From contig CAZAQG010000055.1 in the NCBI GenBank assembly GCA_964487445.1, positions 1-17,196 on the forward strand: a stretch of 17,196 nucleotides of DNA, given 5' to 3'. Of the stretch, positions 1-7,587 are shown piece after piece. Under the pieces are notes generated by a model that saw nothing but the letters and a program-made list of their open reading frames with translations, did no database searches and had not been told where the DNA came from. Every line of letters starts with the position of its first letter. Positions within the stretch are counted from its first letter, which is position 1. This stretch comes from BMS3Abin12 sp964487445 (GTDB lineage: Bacteria; Pseudomonadota; Gammaproteobacteria; 21-64-14). A program made the position numbers and the translations under genes.

Positions 1-45
1 GAAACGCTGGCCGGCGGGATCATGGAATTCGCAGGCGGCTCATGA
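1..45 (+). CDS. C-terminal tail of an upstream reading frame (partial)
   Basis: Frame 1 is open from the window edge and closes at TGA 43-45, giving a 14-residue tail that ends in Glu-Phe-Ala-Gly-Gly-Ser. The tail is too short to assign to a family. A 6-bp GC-rich hairpin (73-88) lies just after it, consistent with the end of a transcription unit. Another frame is also open across this stretch, so the choice of frame is a guess based on a stop followed by non-coding DNA. Confidence 0.3.
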   Translation, partial: ETLAGGIMEFAGGS

Positions 46-324
46 GCGGGGCCGGGGCCATGTTCCCGATTTCGGACCGCGGGGTCCGTGCTTCCAACGG
101 GGGTGCGGCCGGCTCGGGGCGTGCGGTGCGGGCCGAAGAGGGGCGATAACAAACCGGTTGGTTGTGCTCGAGGCTCGTTACCGGTCCCTTGCGGCGATTG
201 GGGGGCGCGGCGGTCCGCGTTCCCCGGGGGCTTCCTCGGACGGATCAAAAGGCTGCAGGAGACTGTATCGATAGGAATTTATCCGGAAAGGCCGGTGACT
301 GCGGTTGGGCTATACTTATTGACA
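46..324. other. non-coding gap, no gene recognised
   Basis: Besides the hairpin at 73-88, I see no gene here. Frames that stay open across it give low-complexity Arg/Gly/Pro translations typical of antisense or random high-GC sequence. A TATACT hexamer at 311-316 resembles a -10 box upstream of the sulfurtransferase relic, but no matching -35 box is visible at normal spacing. It may be the decayed promoter of that gene. Confidence 0.5.
73..88 (+). terminator. small GC hairpin, possible terminator
   Basis: CGGACC and GGTCCG form a perfect 6-bp stem around a 4-base GCGG loop. No clear T-run follows, so it would be a weak terminator at best. It lies 28 bases after the stop of the partial upstream frame. 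Confidence 0.25.
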
Positions 325-525
325 ATGGCCTATTCCATCTTGGTTTCGCCTCGGATCCGCGCCGCCCGCCTCCACGACCCCGTGTGGCGGGTGTTCGACG
401 GTCGCTTCGATCTGAAGGACCCCGGCGCGGGCGGTTGTGCCTACGCGGCCGGATCCGTTTCCGGCGTCCGCTATGCCCATCTCGACACCGATCTCTCCGG
501 CTCCCGCGGTGCGGCGTCCGGACGG
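325..525 (+). pseudogene. N-terminal relic of a rhodanese-type sulfurtransferase
   Basis: From ATG 325 the frame encodes about 67 residues resembling the start of 3-mercaptopyruvate/thiosulfate sulfurtransferases. It has an ILVSP opening, a VFDGRFDL segment (the family usually has D-C-R-F-D-L), a run with the pattern A-Y-A-x-G-x-(V/I)-x-G-x-R-Y, then AHLDTDLSG and a final S-G-R where the family has T-G-R-H-P-L-P. After about 525 the resemblance stops, although the frame stays open to 648. Intact members have about 280 residues and two rhodanese domains, with the catalytic Cys in the C-terminal domain, so this fragment cannot be active. Several conserved positions are already changed and no good Shine-Dalgarno precedes the ATG. 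The family call rests on remembered consensus, not a search. Confidence 0.62.
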
Positions 526-652
526 ATATCCCCGGCGCGGTGTACCCCGGCGTGCACGGGTGGTTGGATTTCCAGATCGTGCGTGGGTCCGCGCGGTGAT
601 GTCGGCCGCGCATCCCACGGCTACCGGGGCGACCATGAGGGGGGATGACGCG

Positions 653-1093
653 ATGCAGCTTCCGTTGCAGGTGACGTATCGGGACTTGGCGCCGTCGCAG
701 GCGGTGACCGCGAAGATTCGCGGAAAGGCCCATAAACTCGAACGCTTCTATGATCGGATCACCGGTTGCCGCGTGATGGTCGAGGCGCCCCATGCGCACC
801 GTCACAAGGGCAGGATCTTCCATGTGCGCATCGGCCTGACGGTACCGGATGGGGAGTTGGTGGTCAGTCGCGACCACCACGACCGGCCGGGCTATACCGA
901 CCTCTACGTCGCCATCCGCGATGCCTTCGATGCCGCCGGACGGAAGTTGAAGGCCTACGCCCGGCGTCGGCGCGGGGACGTGAAGGCTCATGACGCGCAG
1001 CCGAACGACCGTGTTTTGCGGATTGCGTCCGAACGCGTCGACGGCGCGATCGAGACCGACGACGGGCGCGTTCCCGGCTTGGGAGGCGGTTAG
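653..1093 (+). CDS. HPF/RaiA-family ribosome-associated protein, C-terminally shortened
   Basis: This 146-residue protein belongs to the HPF/RaiA (S30AE) family, small alpha/beta proteins that bind the 30S subunit and are linked to ribosome hibernation. Residues 1 to about 105 show the fold: an opening MQLPLQVTYRDL strand, the helix QAVTAKIRGKAHKLERFYD, the strand CRVMVEAPHAHRHKG, and the helix LYVAIRDAFDAAGRKLKAYARR. ATG 653 is preferred because an AGGGGGG Shine-Dalgarno lies about 9 bases upstream and the family begins at this point; the in-frame upstream codons look non-coding. Relatives often continue with a cold-shock-like OB domain after a G-D-V-K-x-H linker. Here the linker and a run ending IETDDGR are present, but the protein then ends in VPGLGGG. 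The extension appears lost, while the ribosome-binding part looks whole. Confidence 0.85.
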   Translation: MQLPLQVTYRDLAPSQAVTAKIRGKAHKLERFYDRITGCRVMVEAPHAHRHKGRIFHVRIGLTVPDGELVVSRDHHDRPGYTDLYVAIRDAFDAAGRKLKAYARRRRGDVKAHDAQPNDRVLRIASERVDGAIETDDGRVPGLGGG

Positions 1094-1129
1094 CGACGCT
1101 GGGAGTGGAACGGTTCGGCCTGAACCTTG

Positions 1130-2824
1130 TCACGGACCGGGTACGTCAGGTCCCATCGGTTCCTCCCCCCAGTTTTCATCCAGGTATTCTTTGATGCGGT
1201 TGCGGGGCAGGCGCATGCTGTGTGCTATCCACATGATCAGGGCCGAGAACAGGGCAATGGCCAGGATCGCGGTGGTCAGATCGAGGATCCCGAGATTGCC
1301 CTTGCCGGCGGATAGATCCGGATACGAGCCCAGCCAGCTGATCAGGGCCAGTCCGCCCAGCCATGGAATGACCCAGAAGCCGGAACGCAGATCCAGACGC
1401 GGTGTTTGCCTGTGATAAAAGGCCTCATGCACGATCAGTATGCTGAACCCCAGGAGCACGGCAACGGCCAGCTTCCAGTCAACGTCCCAACCCGACCAGT
1501 AGACGATCAGGTTGGAGGACAGGAACGCGAGATAGGGAATGATGATGCCTCCGGGTAGCCGGAATGGACGTTTGTATTCGGGTAGCTCCTTGCGTAACGC
1601 CATCAGCACCAGCGGACCGGAGCCAAATGACAGCACAGTGGCCGAGGTTACGAAACCGACCAGTTTTTGCCAGCTGGGAAACGGCAGAAAGAAGATCAGG
1701 CCGACTATGAATGCCACGATCACGCTGACCCAGGGTACGCCGTGTTCGTTGACCTTGGCCAGTGATGCCGGGGCATTGCCATTGCGGCCCATGGCGTAGG
1801 ACAGGCGGGCCGTGACGGTGGTGTAGATCAGGCCGGTGTCGGCGGGGGAAATGAAGGCATCGATGTACAATAGCAGTGCCAGCCAAGTCAGACCGAGGGT
1901 CATCGACAGGGTGGCTAACGGCCCAAAAGCCATGGCCTTGTCCTCGATGCCGCCGGAAAAGGTGGTGCCGATATGAGCCCAGCCATTGGCCAGGGCCGCG
2001 TTGGGTAAGGCCCCGATGAAAGCCATTTGCAGGCCGATGTAGATCACCGCGCATCCCAGTACCGAGCCGATGATGGCAATCGGTACATTGCGGCTGGGGT
2101 TGTCGGTTTCACCCGCCAATTCCACCCCTTGCCGGAAGCCGAGGTAGGAAAAGATGATGCCGGCGGTGGCGATGGACGAGAATACGCCGTGCCAGCCGAA
2201 TGGCATGAAACCGCCATATGCGGCATAGTCGAAATGACTGCCGTCGAACTCGGCGCTGAAGAACGACACCACCACCAGCATGATGACGGCGAGCTTCCAC
2301 CACACCAGGGAATTGTTGAGTCGGGCAAACCAGCGGATGCCGACCACGTTGACCAGACCGAACAGGAACATCAGTGCGGCGGCGGCGACATAGCCCATCG
2401 GTGTCAGTACGGCAACACCGTCCCTGAGTACTTGCAGGTTGGGGATATAGTTGTTGGCGTATTGCAACGCTGCCAGCACCTCGATGGGTGCCGTGGAGGC
2501 TGCCGCCAGCCAAGTGACCCAGCCGGTGGTGTAACTGGCAAACGAGCCGAAGGCGAAATGGGGAAAGCGCACTACGCCGCCCGATAACGGGAACATGGTG
2601 CCGAGTTCGGCGTAGGTGAGGCCGATGAACAGGATCATGATCGCGCCGATCAGCCACGAGATGATCGAGGCCGGGCCGGCCTGCTCGGCCGCATTCAAGG
2701 CGCCGAACAGCCAGCCTGAGCCAATGATCGAGCCCACAGCAGTAAACAGCAGCCCGACCAAGCCGACATGGCGTTTCAGCCGTTTGTCATCACCGCCGGT
2801 GGTCGGAGTTATGGGTGTTCGCAT
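1130..2824 (-). CDS. APC-superfamily amino-acid permease
   Basis: This 564-residue integral membrane protein has about 12 to 14 hydrophobic helices. The first carries the APC signature GSIIGSGWLFG (residues 31-41), the unwound TM1 loop that binds the substrate amino group. A conserved segment follows with AGPASIISW and YAELGTMFPLSGG, typical of amino-acid/polyamine/proton symporters. It most resembles the YveA/AspP-like branch, but the substrate cannot be read from sequence. The start at 2824 is preceded, on the minus strand, by an AGAGAGGGGG Shine-Dalgarno about 7 bases away. It converges on the HPF gene with a 36-base gap. Third positions are visibly less GC-rich than in flanking genes, with many A/T-ending codons, which suggests a later arrival. 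It stands alone and sits beside the remnant of another APC permease, so it may be a functional replacement. Confidence 0.88.
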   Translation of the reverse strand: MRTPITPTTGGDDKRLKRHVGLVGLLFTAVGSIIGSGWLFGALNAAEQAGPASIISWLIGAIMILFIGLTYAELGTMFPLSGGVVRFPHFAFGSFASYTTGWVTWLAAASTAPIEVLAALQYANNYIPNLQVLRDGVAVLTPMGYVAAAALMFLFGLVNVVGIRWFARLNNSLVWWKLAVIMLVVVSFFSAEFDGSHFDYAAYGGFMPFGWHGVFSSIATAGIIFSYLGFRQGVELAGETDNPSRNVPIAIIGSVLGCAVIYIGLQMAFIGALPNAALANGWAHIGTTFSGGIEDKAMAFGPLATLSMTLGLTWLALLLYIDAFISPADTGLIYTTVTARLSYAMGRNGNAPASLAKVNEHGVPWVSVIVAFIVGLIFFLPFPSWQKLVGFVTSATVLSFGSGPLVLMALRKELPEYKRPFRLPGGIIIPYLAFLSSNLIVYWSGWDVDWKLAVAVLLGFSILIVHEAFYHRQTPRLDLRSGFWVIPWLGGLALISWLGSYPDLSAGKGNLGILDLTTAILAIALFSALIMWIAHSMRLPRNRIKEYLDENWGEEPMGPDVPGP

Positions 2825-2908
2825 CGGATCCCCCCTCTCTTAGGCAAAGTTGATGAAACATGCGTCGGTGCATTGCCTGAAGCCGATCATGCCACCGATA
2901 CCGGTGCG

Positions 2909-3244
2909 ATGCTGCGTATCGGCCGGTATCGGGTCGCGGCGGTGAGCTCGGCGGGCGCCATCGCCGGGTCGGCCACGGTGATACTGGTGCTCTATTTCGG
3001 CTCGACGCATATCTTCCCGGCCATGTCACGAGACGGTCTGCTGCCGCCGGCATTCTCGGCCGTGAACCCGCGCGGTGCGGCACTCCGGTGCGTGTGATCC
3101 TGGTGAGCGGCGTGTTCATGGCCGTGGTGGCGGGGGTTACACTCATCGGTGACGTGGCTGCGGTTCGTGATCTGGACGGCGATCGGGTTGGGCGTCTACT
3201 TCAGCTACTCGCGTCGGCGCAGCGCACTGGCCGTGGAATCCTGA
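2909..3244 (+). pseudogene. remnant of a cationic-amino-acid-type APC permease (frameshifted, internally deleted)
   Basis: Three pieces in different frames match the C-terminal half of CAT-type APC permeases. Piece 1 (2909-3081) reads SAGAIAG, then VLYFGSTHIF, then AMSRDGLLPPAFSAVNPR, the hallmark loop of that family. Piece 2 (3082-about 3159) continues one frame over as TPVRVILVSGVFMAVVAG and LIGDVA. Piece 3 (3149-3244) changes frame again to VTWLRFVIWTAIGLGVYF and SYSRRRSALAVES, the usual last helix and basic tail, ending at TGA 3242-3244. The N-terminal half and the part between LIGD and TWLRF are missing. It is not translatable as one protein. It is divergent from the intact permease at 1130-2824 and is not a duplicate of it. 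Confidence 0.8.
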
Positions 3245-3262
3245 GGCGCTCGCGCGGGGCGT

Positions 3263-4714
3263 TCAGAACGAGTGGAGTTGTCGGCGGGTCGGCTCGGCGC
3301 AGCAGTACCACGCCTCGGACAGCCTGGGAATCACGGCGCCGATCGGGCCCGCCGGCAGGGTGGGCGGGCGCTTCCCCTGCGCCTCGTGCGCGAGTTCCCA
3401 GATTCGCTCGAAGGCCTCGCGCCGCGGCAACCCGCGCTCCTCGGCCTGTGCGGCCCAGGCCCGCACGCGTTCCTGCAGTGCGTCGACCCGCGGATCCTCG
3501 TGGCGCCACGGGTAGCCGAGGATCGCCGGATCGAAAGGTTCCAGGCGTTGTGCGAAACCCGACAGTTCGAGCAGCCGCGAGCCTTCGGGTACCAGCAGGC
3601 GGATGCTGAGCTGCACGGGCGGCACGCTCTCCACCATCTCCAGTTCCACCAGCCGGCGCAGCAACGCCGCGTAGCCCTCGAGGCGGGTCCAGGGGGTGAA
3701 CGGCACGAAGGTCGGCGCGAGCGCGATGCCGGCCTCGCGCAACCGCCCGGCGGCCTGCGCGAAGTCCGCGGCGGTGTGGTTCTTCCCGAGATACTCCAGT
3801 ATCCGGTTGTCCACCGACTCCACGGCACTGGTGATGAACAGGCATCCGGTCTTGCGCAGCAGCGGGAGCAGCTCCGCGTGGCGGATGAGGTGCTCGACCT
3901 TGATGGTGGCGTCGTAGGTAAGCGCCGGGAACTCGCGGTGTAGCGCCTCGACCAGGCGCCGTGCGTGGGTCGGCCCGTTGAAGAAGTCCGGGTCGCCGAA
4001 CGAGATGTGTGCGGCGCCGGCGGCGACTTGGCGGCGGATGTCCTCCAGCACCACCTCGGGGGGCACGATGCGGAAGCGCCCGTCGTAGACCGGGACCACC
4101 GGACAATGGCGGCACAGGTGCTTGCATCCACGGCTGCCTTCGGCGAAGCCCACCACGCGCGTGCCGCCGTCGGGCAGTGTGAGGTGGGCATATCGCTCCA
4201 GCGGCGGCAGGGCCGAGCGATCGGGCGTGAGAAAGGCGATCTTGTCGAGCCCGATATACACGCGCCCCGGTTTGGGCGGGACGCCGTCGCGGACCGACTG
4301 CGCGAGCGCCAACAGGTCCGGTTCGCACTCCCCGCCCAGGATCGTGGCGACCCCCCGGCCGCGCAGCAGGGCGGCGTTCATGGGGGCGTACAGCCCGTAG
4401 GCGCAGAGGTGGGCCTGCGGGGCGAGTTTCCGGATCCGGGGCAGCGCCTCCAGCGCGATGCGCGTGGCGGTGTGCATGCCCAGGTACAGCCCGACCAGCC
4501 CCGCCCCTGCGAGCGCCTGCGGCTCCAGGGTTTGCAGGGAAAGGTCCAGGCACACGACTTCCATCCCGGCGCGCCGCAGCCAAGCCGTGGGCTGCGCCAA
4601 TGCGAAGGGCTGGCGTCCCAGTTCGTACGGGCTGATGAGGACCACCCGGAAGTCCGCGTCGGGCTTGGTGACGGACGGGGTCGGGGGTTCGGTTTGGAAT
4701 GGGGGTGCGGGCAT
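3263..4714 (-). CDS. B12-binding-type radical SAM protein with CCAEP tail
   Basis: This is a 483-residue radical SAM enzyme. The N-terminal part (about 20-150) looks like a B12-binding Rossmann-type domain (RVVLISPYELG, LVGLYLGMHTA, ATILGGECEP). The [4Fe-4S]/SAM motif C-x3-C-x2-C lies near residues 195-202 in GSRGCKHLCRHCP. It is followed by radical SAM barrel elements such as ISFGDPDFFNG and SAVESVDNRILEYLGK. The end carries WYCCAEP (codons at 3290-3310), the tail that defines the CUAEP/CCAEP radical SAM (seleno)protein group; here both positions are cysteine codons, so selenium is not needed. ATG 4714 is chosen over ATG 4816 because the upstream residues are Arg/His-rich and unlike the family; a GGCGAG Shine-Dalgarno-like run lies a few bases upstream. 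Substrate is unknown. Its 3' end abuts the permease remnant, 18 bases away. Confidence 0.88.
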   Translation of the reverse strand: MPAPPFQTEPPTPSVTKPDADFRVVLISPYELGRQPFALAQPTAWLRRAGMEVVCLDLSLQTLEPQALAGAGLVGLYLGMHTATRIALEALPRIRKLAPQAHLCAYGLYAPMNAALLRGRGVATILGGECEPDLLALAQSVRDGVPPKPGRVYIGLDKIAFLTPDRSALPPLERYAHLTLPDGGTRVVGFAEGSRGCKHLCRHCPVVPVYDGRFRIVPPEVVLEDIRRQVAAGAAHISFGDPDFFNGPTHARRLVEALHREFPALTYDATIKVEHLIRHAELLPLLRKTGCLFITSAVESVDNRILEYLGKNHTAADFAQAAGRLREAGIALAPTFVPFTPWTRLEGYAALLRRLVELEMVESVPPVQLSIRLLVPEGSRLLELSGFAQRLEPFDPAILGYPWRHEDPRVDALQERVRAWAAQAEERGLPRREAFERIWELAHEAQGKRPPTLPAGPIGAVIPRLSEAWYCCAEPTRRQLHSF

Positions 4715-5064
4715 GGGCTCGCCGGATATTGTAGTGGATCGGTGCCGGTGGGAACGAGGGAATTTCCGCAAGTCCGTGCGCGCCCCCGATTCATGCCGCA
4801 ACGATCCCTCGTGCATCGCGCCGTGGACCGCCGCCGTGCCGATGCCTCGGCGGATCCCCGGTCGGTAGAAGGGTCAAGGGCTTGGTGTGCCGGCCGCTAA
4901 TCGTTCCACGCGTCCCGATCCCGTCCACGGGCGTGTGTTCGGGGCGGATGGGAACGGATGCGCGGCCGGGGGAGATCGGAAGAGCGGGAGCGGGATCCAT
5001 GGAGGCGATGCGTGTGACGGATCGTGCCGGAAGCGATGGGGCGGGCGCGGAGACGGGGAGCGGG
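4715..5064. other. divergent intergenic region
   Basis: This stretch separates the divergent radical SAM and VWA genes and should hold both promoters. On the minus strand a TACAAT hexamer lies about 20 bases before ATG 4714 and could be a -10 box, but its -35 is poor. In-frame ATGs at 4882, 4999 and 5008 are alternative starts for the VWA gene, so part of this region could be coding. Confidence 0.4.
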
Positions 5065-6612
5065 ATGGGCGGGCGCCGTGCGGTGCTGATCGCACTTCTT
5101 TGGCTTGCGCTTGCGCCCGGCTGGGTTGCACCGGCCCACGCGCGGGCGCGGGGCGGCATCGACGCGGTGCTGGTGCTCGACAGTTCGGGGAGTATGCGGC
5201 ATACGGATCCGCTGCGCCTGCGCGTGCCGGCCGCGAAGCTGTTCATCTCGCTGCTCGGCTCCGGTGATCGCGTCGGCGTGATCAGCTTCAGCGGTCGCGC
5301 CTGGCCGGTGATCGGCCTGACCGCCGTGATCGGAGCGTCGGACCGGCGCCGGTTGTTCCAAGCGGTGGACAAGATCTCCTCGCGGGGCGCATTCACCAAT
5401 TTGTACGCGGCACTGGAGGCGGGGCGCCGGATGCTGGCCAAGCAGGCGCGACCCGGGACGCGCCGCTACCTCATCCTGATGTCCGACGGCCGGATGGACG
5501 TGGGCGACACACGGCGTGATGCCGAACTGACACGCCGGCTGCTGGGACAGGAACTCCCGGAACTCGCACATGAGCACGTCCAGATCTTCAGCATCGCCTT
5601 CACCCGCGCCTCGGACGTGGGGCTGTTGCGGCACATGGCGCGTATCACCCACGGGTTGTTCCGCCTGGCCGCGTTCGATCGGGACCTGGATACGACCTTT
5701 ACCACGCTGTTCGAGAGGGCCAAGAGGCCCGAGATGCTTCCGATCCAAGGGGGGGAATTCACGGCCGACGCGTCCATCCGCGAGGTCACAGTGGTGGCCA
5801 CCAAGCAGGATCGTGCGGTGCGCGTCGTCCTCCAGGCGCCGGGCGGCGAGCGGTGGTCGGCGAAGCATAGAGGACCCGGGATGCGCTGGTTTCGCTCCGA
5901 GCGTTTCGACATGATCACGATCCCGCACCCGAAACCGGGGAAGTGGCGGATCCTGTCGAGCGCGGGGCACAACAAGGCCTACATCGTAACCAACCTGGGG
6001 TTGGAGACCAACGTCGGCGAGCAGGACGTTGGTCTCCACACCGAGCAGACCGTCCGCGCATGGTTGAGCAAGGATCACGCGGTGGTCAGTCAGCCGGACG
6101 TGCTGCGCGACACGCGCTTCGTGGTGGAGATCCAACGCCCCGACGGGGTCTCGGCCCGGTACACGATGCTGGACAACGGCGGGTCACCGGACGGGAAGGC
6201 CGGGGACGGGATCTTCACCACCGACGTCCAATACTACAAACCCGGTGCCTATACGCTGCGGATCATCGCTACGGCACCGACCTTCGAGCGGCAGATCACC
6301 CGCTACTTCCACGTGAACGCACCGCCGGCGGCACCCGTCGAGCCCGCCCCGACGCCGGCATCCAAGGCCGCACCCGCAAAGCCCAAGCCGGAGCACGCGC
6401 CCAAGCCCGCGTCGAAGGCGGTACCCAAGGGGGCGGTGCCGGCGGCGACCGTCGGCCTGTGGCGCGTGGCGGCGGTATTCCTGCTGGTCAACGGGATGTT
6501 GTTCGGCCTCGGCGGCGGCGGGTTCCTGCTCTGGCGCCGGTTGGCCAAGGGCAAGGCGGCACGGACCGCCGCATCCGACGAGTCCGACGAGTCGGCGGAG
6601 GAATCGCAGTGA
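5065..6612 (+). CDS. exported VWA-domain protein with C-terminal membrane anchor
   Basis: This 515-residue protein starts with a signal peptide (GGRRAVLIALLWLALAPGW, likely cleavage after AHA). A von Willebrand factor A domain follows with a complete metal-ion site: DSSGS near residues 38-42, a Thr in FTNLY near 110, and Asp in MSDGRMD near 140. A beta-rich region follows, then LDNGGSPDGKAGDGIF near residues 370-385, a pattern shared with TIGR03503-like and choice-of-anchor-X proteins. An Ala/Pro/Lys-rich linker (about 420-460) leads to one transmembrane helix (about 468-490) and an acidic Ser/Glu/Asp tail. The VWA domain should face the periplasm. ATG 5065 is preferred because it puts the basic n-region directly before the hydrophobic core, with GGGGAG upstream; ATG 4999 would add 22 residues. 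It is translationally coupled to the next gene. Its binding partner is unknown. Confidence 0.8.
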   Translation: MGGRRAVLIALLWLALAPGWVAPAHARARGGIDAVLVLDSSGSMRHTDPLRLRVPAAKLFISLLGSGDRVGVISFSGRAWPVIGLTAVIGASDRRRLFQAVDKISSRGAFTNLYAALEAGRRMLAKQARPGTRRYLILMSDGRMDVGDTRRDAELTRRLLGQELPELAHEHVQIFSIAFTRASDVGLLRHMARITHGLFRLAAFDRDLDTTFTTLFERAKRPEMLPIQGGEFTADASIREVTVVATKQDRAVRVVLQAPGGERWSAKHRGPGMRWFRSERFDMITIPHPKPGKWRILSSAGHNKAYIVTNLGLETNVGEQDVGLHTEQTVRAWLSKDHAVVSQPDVLRDTRFVVEIQRPDGVSARYTMLDNGGSPDGKAGDGIFTTDVQYYKPGAYTLRIIATAPTFERQITRYFHVNAPPAAPVEPAPTPASKAAPAKPKPEHAPKPASKAVPKGAVPAATVGLWRVAAVFLLVNGMLFGLGGGGFLLWRRLAKGKAARTAASDESDESAEESQ

Positions 6613-7490
6613 TCCGCGTCTCGCCCATCCTCGTGCTGGTGTTCCTGGAGGCGCTGCTGTTCCTGGCCGTCCTGGCGGCATGGTTGTACTGGAAGGGGCG
6701 CCGACAGGCGAGTGCGGTATCACCGCCGGCCGAACCGGTCGCGCCCGATGTCCGGCCGCAGAGTGTGCGCTTGGACGTGGGCAACTACCTGGGGGAGGAA
6801 CTGGAGCAGACCCGCGCGCGATTGCATCACCCGGTCCCGGAGAAGGACGCCCCGCAGGATGAGGAAGGCACGCCCGAGCCGCCGGCGTGGCTCGTGCTAC
6901 GCGCCGAGTATCTGCAGCTGGAACTGGACTTCGCCAATCACGAACACCACGACGAGCAGGCCTGGGAAACGCTGACGACGCGACTGCGGGAAGTGCTGGA
7001 ACGTCACATCGGGCATGCCGTTGACCTGCACGCCGATGCCGATTCGGGGCACGACGCCGCGCGGCTCAATGACCTGTTGCACGATCAGGTGACCCACATC
7101 GATGATCTCCACGGTTTTCTCAAGGCGGTGGTCGTGCATCCGGAGAAGGTGCATGAGTTGGAACAGCACATCGGGCGAATAAACCGCGCCAACCAGGAAC
7201 TCGCCGGCTGCGTGGCGGTTCTGGAAGGGGAGAACGATCGCCTGTGGCGCCAGATCGAGGTTGCACAGGGCGGTGCGGCGCAGGAGAAGGGTGCGGCCGG
7301 GGCGGACGCCGCTGCCGTGCCCGCTGGAGAAGTCTCCGCGGCATCCGCCGGGCCGTCGGCCGCGGAGGGTGCGAGCGGCGGATCCGGCCCGCCGGCGGAC
7401 ACCGCGAGCGAGGACACCGCGACCGAGGGTCCTGCGACCGAGGGCTCCAAGGTTTCTCCGCCACCTGGTCCCCCGAAACCGGCCGTTTGA
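6609..7490 (+). CDS. membrane-anchored coiled-coil protein, unknown family
   Basis: This 293-residue protein starts at GTG 6609, which overlaps the TGA of the VWA gene (GTGA), with a GGAGGAA Shine-Dalgarno at 6597-6603. Residues 4-27 form a single N-terminal membrane helix (ILVLVFLEALLFLAVLAAWLY) followed by WKGRR, so the rest should be cytoplasmic. The middle (about 90-220) is rich in heptad-like helices: AEYLQLELDFANHEHHDEQ, LTTRLREVLERH, and a later Glu/Leu-rich stretch (VHELEQHIGRINRANQEL, VLEGENDRLWRQIEVAQ). The last 70 residues are low-complexity Ala/Gly/Pro/Ser/Glu and probably disordered. I do not recognise the family. The start overlap implies it works with the VWA protein, for example as the cytoplasmic half of one membrane complex; that is inference. 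An upstream in-frame ATG at 5943 lies inside the VWA gene and is rejected. Confidence 0.78.
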   Translation: MIRVSPILVLVFLEALLFLAVLAAWLYWKGRRQASAVSPPAEPVAPDVRPQSVRLDVGNYLGEELEQTRARLHHPVPEKDAPQDEEGTPEPPAWLVLRAEYLQLELDFANHEHHDEQAWETLTTRLREVLERHIGHAVDLHADADSGHDAARLNDLLHDQVTHIDDLHGFLKAVVVHPEKVHELEQHIGRINRANQELAGCVAVLEGENDRLWRQIEVAQGGAAQEKGAAGADAAAVPAGEVSAASAGPSAAEGASGGSGPPADTASEDTATEGPATEGSKVSPPPGPPKPAV

Positions 7491-7587
7491 GCGCAGGCTG
7501 ATCGGGTCCCGCCGCCCAGTGAACACACCGGTGTGCCGGGTCGGCGGATCGCCGATCACAGGCCATCCGAAGATCCGGCAGTTCTCC

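Noticed and set aside
319..324. Perfect TTGACA as a -35 box
   Set aside because: No -10-like hexamer occurs 16-18 bases downstream; it directly abuts the ATG of the sulfurtransferase relic.
245..991. 248-residue minus-strand frame over the HPF gene
   Set aside because: Arg/His-rich antisense shadow without recognisable motifs, while the plus strand carries an HPF domain and Shine-Dalgarno.
3290..3304. Selenocysteine in the radical SAM tail
   Set aside because: Both codons are TGC, so the tail is Cys-Cys and the frame has no internal TGA.
3201..4583. 460-residue second minus-strand frame in the radical SAM gene
   Set aside because: It is a shifted frame with Arg/Ala/Pro-rich sequence; the radical SAM motifs are in the other frame.
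4897..6135. 412-residue minus-strand frame opposite the VWA gene
   Set aside because: The plus strand encodes a clear signal peptide and metal-ion site; the antisense translation has no domain.
5943..6608. N-terminal extension of the coiled-coil gene back to ATG 5943
   Set aside because: It lies inside the VWA gene and encodes Arg/Gly-rich shadow sequence; GTG 6609 has a Shine-Dalgarno and begins directly at a membrane helix.
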